A DNA stretch of 13,261 nt from Dehalococcoidia bacterium (GTDB taxonomy: Bacteria > Chloroflexota > Dehalococcoidia > JACQUA01). The stretch spans positions 1 through 13,261 of the forward strand of contig JAUYHV010000274.1 in the NCBI GenBank assembly GCA_030689845.1. The letters are read 5' to 3'. A program made the translations under genes and the position numbers. This document shows, piece after piece, positions 11,699 through 13,261 of this stretch. Each line of letters opens with the position of its first letter. Within the stretch, counting starts at the first letter, position 1. The notes under the pieces are model-generated. The model saw only the letters and a list, made by a program, of their open reading frames with translations, was not told where the DNA came from and ran no database searches.

Positions 11699-11745
11699 AA
11701 ATCCCCCTTAATCCCCCTTTAATAAAGGGGGATTAAGGGGGATTT
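11699..11745. repeat. Palindromic repeat, family A copy 3 (perfect 22-3-22 palindrome)
   Basis: Arms at 11699-11720 and 11724-11745 are exact reverse complements around the loop AAT. The right arm is identical to 2486-2507 and 11030-11051. The gap 11663-11912 holds this element, the diverged repeat tail (11764-11842) and the cupin gene's promoter region, and no gene. Confidence 0.9.
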
Positions 11746-11844
11746 GAAAGCACTTTTATAAGTTTCGCTGGAGCCTCAAAATATTGAAAAGGTATTTTTA
11801 CAGGCAAAGTTTCCGGGGGCGGGAGGGGCACAGTTTGACTCGAC

Positions 11845-11874
11845 TTGCCTTTTTGCTGCTGAAATAGCTATAGT
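11845..11874 (+). promoter_or_regulatory. Candidate promoter of the cupin gene
   Basis: TTGCCT (11845-11850), an 18-bp spacer, and TATAGT (11869-11874), about 38 bases before the ATG at 11913. A second -35-like TTGACT (11835-11840) lies in the repeat tail but has no -10 at the right distance. Confidence 0.35.
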
Positions 11875-11912
11875 TATACCGAATACAGGTAAAAAGAGAG
11901 GGGGCCAGTGCC

Positions 11913-12428
11913 ATGGTAGAAAGATCAATGGAACGCCGGCGGGAGCCGGAACCGGAGGAGAACTCCTACGATAGAAAGATACGGCTTAACGAGGAAGCCA
12001 TCAGGCGCAAACTCCAGGGAAAGATGGTAATAAAAGGCGAACCATGGCTTCAGAACAGGCAGGGTTTGACCAAGCAGTACGTCAACGAAGGGAACTGGGA
12101 TGAGGTAGCCGTGCCAAATTGGCACATTTTCATCCAGCGCATAGTAAAACACTCGGGCTGCCATATCCACCAGGGCGGCCTGGCAATATACGTTCTCGAA
12201 GGGAAGGGGTACAGCGTCGTCGATTCGGTGAGGTACGACTGGGAAGAGGGAGACCTCATCGTCCTGCCCATAAAGGCCGGGGGAGTGGAGCACCAGCACT
12301 TTAATGAGGACCCCGATAAAGCGGTTTTGTGGATGGCCTTCCGGTACGAACCCATGCTGGACCAGGTCACCGTCGGGTTTAAACAGGTGGTGGACCACCC
12401 GGACTGGATGTCCCCGAAAAAGCGTTAG
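11913..12428 (+). CDS. Cupin-domain protein
   Basis: The 171-residue protein has a charged helical N-terminus (about 1-40, rich in Glu and Arg) and a single cupin domain (about 65-160). Motif 1 is HSGCHIHQGGLAIYVLEGKG (His/His ligands, then the Glu position replaced by LE further on) and motif 2 is DWEEGDLIVLPIKAGGVEHQHFN (Gly-Asp, Pro, His-x-His). The metal ligands for a small-molecule-binding or dioxygenase-type cupin are therefore present, but the substrate cannot be told. ATG at 11913 has GAGGGGG eight bases upstream. The next gene has its own promoter, so the two are not necessarily one operon. GC-richer codon use resembles the hdr genes. Confidence 0.85.
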   Translation: MVERSMERRREPEPEENSYDRKIRLNEEAIRRKLQGKMVIKGEPWLQNRQGLTKQYVNEGNWDEVAVPNWHIFIQRIVKHSGCHIHQGGLAIYVLEGKGYSVVDSVRYDWEEGDLIVLPIKAGGVEHQHFNEDPDKAVLWMAFRYEPMLDQVTVGFKQVVDHPDWMSPKKR

Positions 12429-12440
12429 ACAGTAACATTT

Positions 12441-12469
12441 TTGACAACGGGGCAAATTAGCTTTAGTAT
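12441..12469 (+). promoter_or_regulatory. Promoter of the flavin-reductase-like gene
   Basis: Consensus -35 TTGACA (12441-12446), a 17-bp spacer and -10 TAGTAT (12464-12469), about 32 bases before ATG 12502. It lies entirely in the gap after the cupin stop codon. Confidence 0.75.
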
Positions 12470-12501
12470 ATGCCACTGATTATTAAACAGGAGGAAGAAA
12501 A

Positions 12502-13122
12502 ATGAAGCTGGATACTTCTAAAATGGGACGCATAGAGTTGCACGACCTGGTGGGAACGGCCATCTCGCCGCTGCCGGTGGTTTTTATATCCACCGTGGGT
12601 AAAGACGGCACATACAACGCCGCGCCCTTTGCCTTTGCCTCGCCCGTCTGCTCCAGGCCGCCTATAATCTGCATCTCCATCGGGCACCGGGGCGGGGAAA
12701 GGAAACATACCCTGAAAAATATCGAATTCAGCCATGATTTCGTTATCAACGTCGTTGACGAGGCGATACTCAGCCGGGCTGTGCAGTGCTCCGCCGATTA
12801 CCCTTATGGTGTGGATGAAATGAAGGAGAACGGCCTCACGGCGGTGAAAAGCGACCTGGTAAAGGCCCCCCGCATCGCCGAGGCAAAGGTAAACCTGGAA
12901 TGCAAGCTGGTCCAGATAGTGGATATCCTGGAGGACTACAAGGATGGCATCGGTCTGCGGGGTCTCGTTATGGGGGAGGTGCTCATGGCGCATGTCAGCG
13001 ACGATGTGGCCACCCCGGAAGGTGGAATAGACCCGCGCCGCCTCAAGGCCGTCGGGCGCATCGCCAGCGGCGTCTACATCAGGGGCTGGGAAACCTTCGA
13101 ACTGAAGGCCCGCAGGGTGTAA
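12502..13122 (+). CDS. Flavin reductase-like FMN-binding protein
   Basis: The 206-residue protein is of the flavin reductase/FMN split-barrel family. It has LPVVFISTVGKDGTYNAAPFAFASPVCSRPP (about 24-54), where the barrel binds FMN, then PIICISIGHRG, KHTLKNIEFSHDFVINVV and a C-terminal segment ending RGWETFELKARRV. Such proteins hold FMN non-covalently and transfer electrons from NAD(P)H, a ferredoxin or rubredoxin in anaerobes; the partner is not shown here. The start is certain: AGGAGG lies six bases before the ATG. It is monocistronic in the window, facing an unidentified convergent gene at 13168. The length is normal for the family and the frame is intact. Confidence 0.9.
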   Translation: MKLDTSKMGRIELHDLVGTAISPLPVVFISTVGKDGTYNAAPFAFASPVCSRPPIICISIGHRGGERKHTLKNIEFSHDFVINVVDEAILSRAVQCSADYPYGVDEMKENGLTAVKSDLVKAPRIAEAKVNLECKLVQIVDILEDYKDGIGLRGLVMGEVLMAHVSDDVATPEGGIDPRRLKAVGRIASGVYIRGWETFELKARRV

Positions 13123-13167
13123 AGACTCCGGTGTTTCGCCCTTCCCGGGGAGGGGTTGATAAAGTCA

Positions 13168-13261
13168 TCATTTCAAGCGGTAGCTGCTGACCTTGATGGC
13201 TTCCGCCCTGTCGTCGCGGAAAACCTCCAGTGTCCTCTCTTCCCCTGACAGGTTTTCAGGG
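13168..13261 (-). CDS. 3' end of an unidentified gene (partial)
   Basis: A minus-strand frame enters from the right edge and ends with TGA at 13168-13170. The 30 visible residues include PENLSGEERTLEVFRDD and IKVSSYRLK. GC-rich codon use resembles the neighbouring flavin-reductase-like gene. Too little is visible to name a family. It converges with the gene ending at 13122 across a 45-base gap. Confidence 0.5.
   Translation of the reverse strand, partial: PENLSGEERTLEVFRDDRAEAIKVSSYRLK

Noticed and set aside
10901..11745. Possible CRISPR array
   Set aside because: The repeats are long palindromes of two unrelated families with irregular spacing and no uniform spacers; no cas genes.
13136..13157. 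Terminator between the convergent genes at the right end
   Set aside because: The CCCTTCCC/GGGGAGGG pairing has a mismatch, no usable loop and no T run.

Overview
The window looks like a chromosome piece from an anaerobe, most likely a Gram-positive syntroph or sulfate reducer of the Pelotomaculum/Desulfotomaculum kind. That placement is inference. It rests on a complete HdrABC-MvhD electron-transfer operon, strong GGAGG-type ribosome binding sites with frequent GTG and TTG starts, a selenocysteine tRNA, and the protein styles. No rRNA or species marker is present.

Layout. (1) 1-1900: an AT-richer block with the end of a beta/gamma-crystallin-like gene, a bidirectional terminator, a membrane-anchored two-domain protein, and a PemK/MazF toxin-antitoxin pair with its own promoter and operator-like dyad. 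(2) 1905-2311: a gene-poor stretch with four tandem 11-bp motifs, then a tRNA-Arg(TCT) and its terminator, both on the minus strand. (3) 2396-2620: palindromic repeats. (4) 8532-2631, minus strand: the main operon, in transcription order hdrC, hdrB, hdrA, mvhD (flxD-like), then two paralogous iron-sulfur subunits of the FrhB/AsrA/Flx type. It has a strong extended -10 promoter, and a terminator-like hairpin separates mvhD from the last two genes. (5) 8550-8760: more hairpin repeats. (6) 8862-9097: tRNA-Sec on the plus strand with the C-terminal end of a tyrosine recombinase fused to its 3' end. (7) 9230-11745: AT-richer accessory sequence with a zinc-ribbon DUF4145-like protein, a small four-helix membrane protein, an orphan CcmH/NrfF-like protein, and several copies of two palindromic repeat families. 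(8) 11913-13261: a cupin protein, a flavin-reductase-like FMN protein and the end of an unidentified minus-strand gene.

How it works together. HdrABC with MvhD is the electron-bifurcating or confurcating core. HdrA carries FAD and iron-sulfur clusters, HdrC wires it to HdrB, HdrB carries the CCG-domain disulfide-reductase clusters, and MvhD links HdrA to an electron donor. The two downstream Fe-S subunits probably form the donor module, as in FlxABCD-HdrABC, but no FlxA-like NAD(P)H-oxidising subunit follows them. The operon sits between two tRNA genes that point outward, and the outer (3') side of each carries accessory-looking DNA. This suggests a core segment flanked by two tRNA-targeted integration sites.

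No clear new defence or mobile system was found. The most interesting points are the Flx-like module without FlxA, the truncated integrase at tRNA-Sec, an apparent ATC start codon, the 11-bp operator-like array, and two 22-3-22 palindromes whose arms differ by compensating changes.
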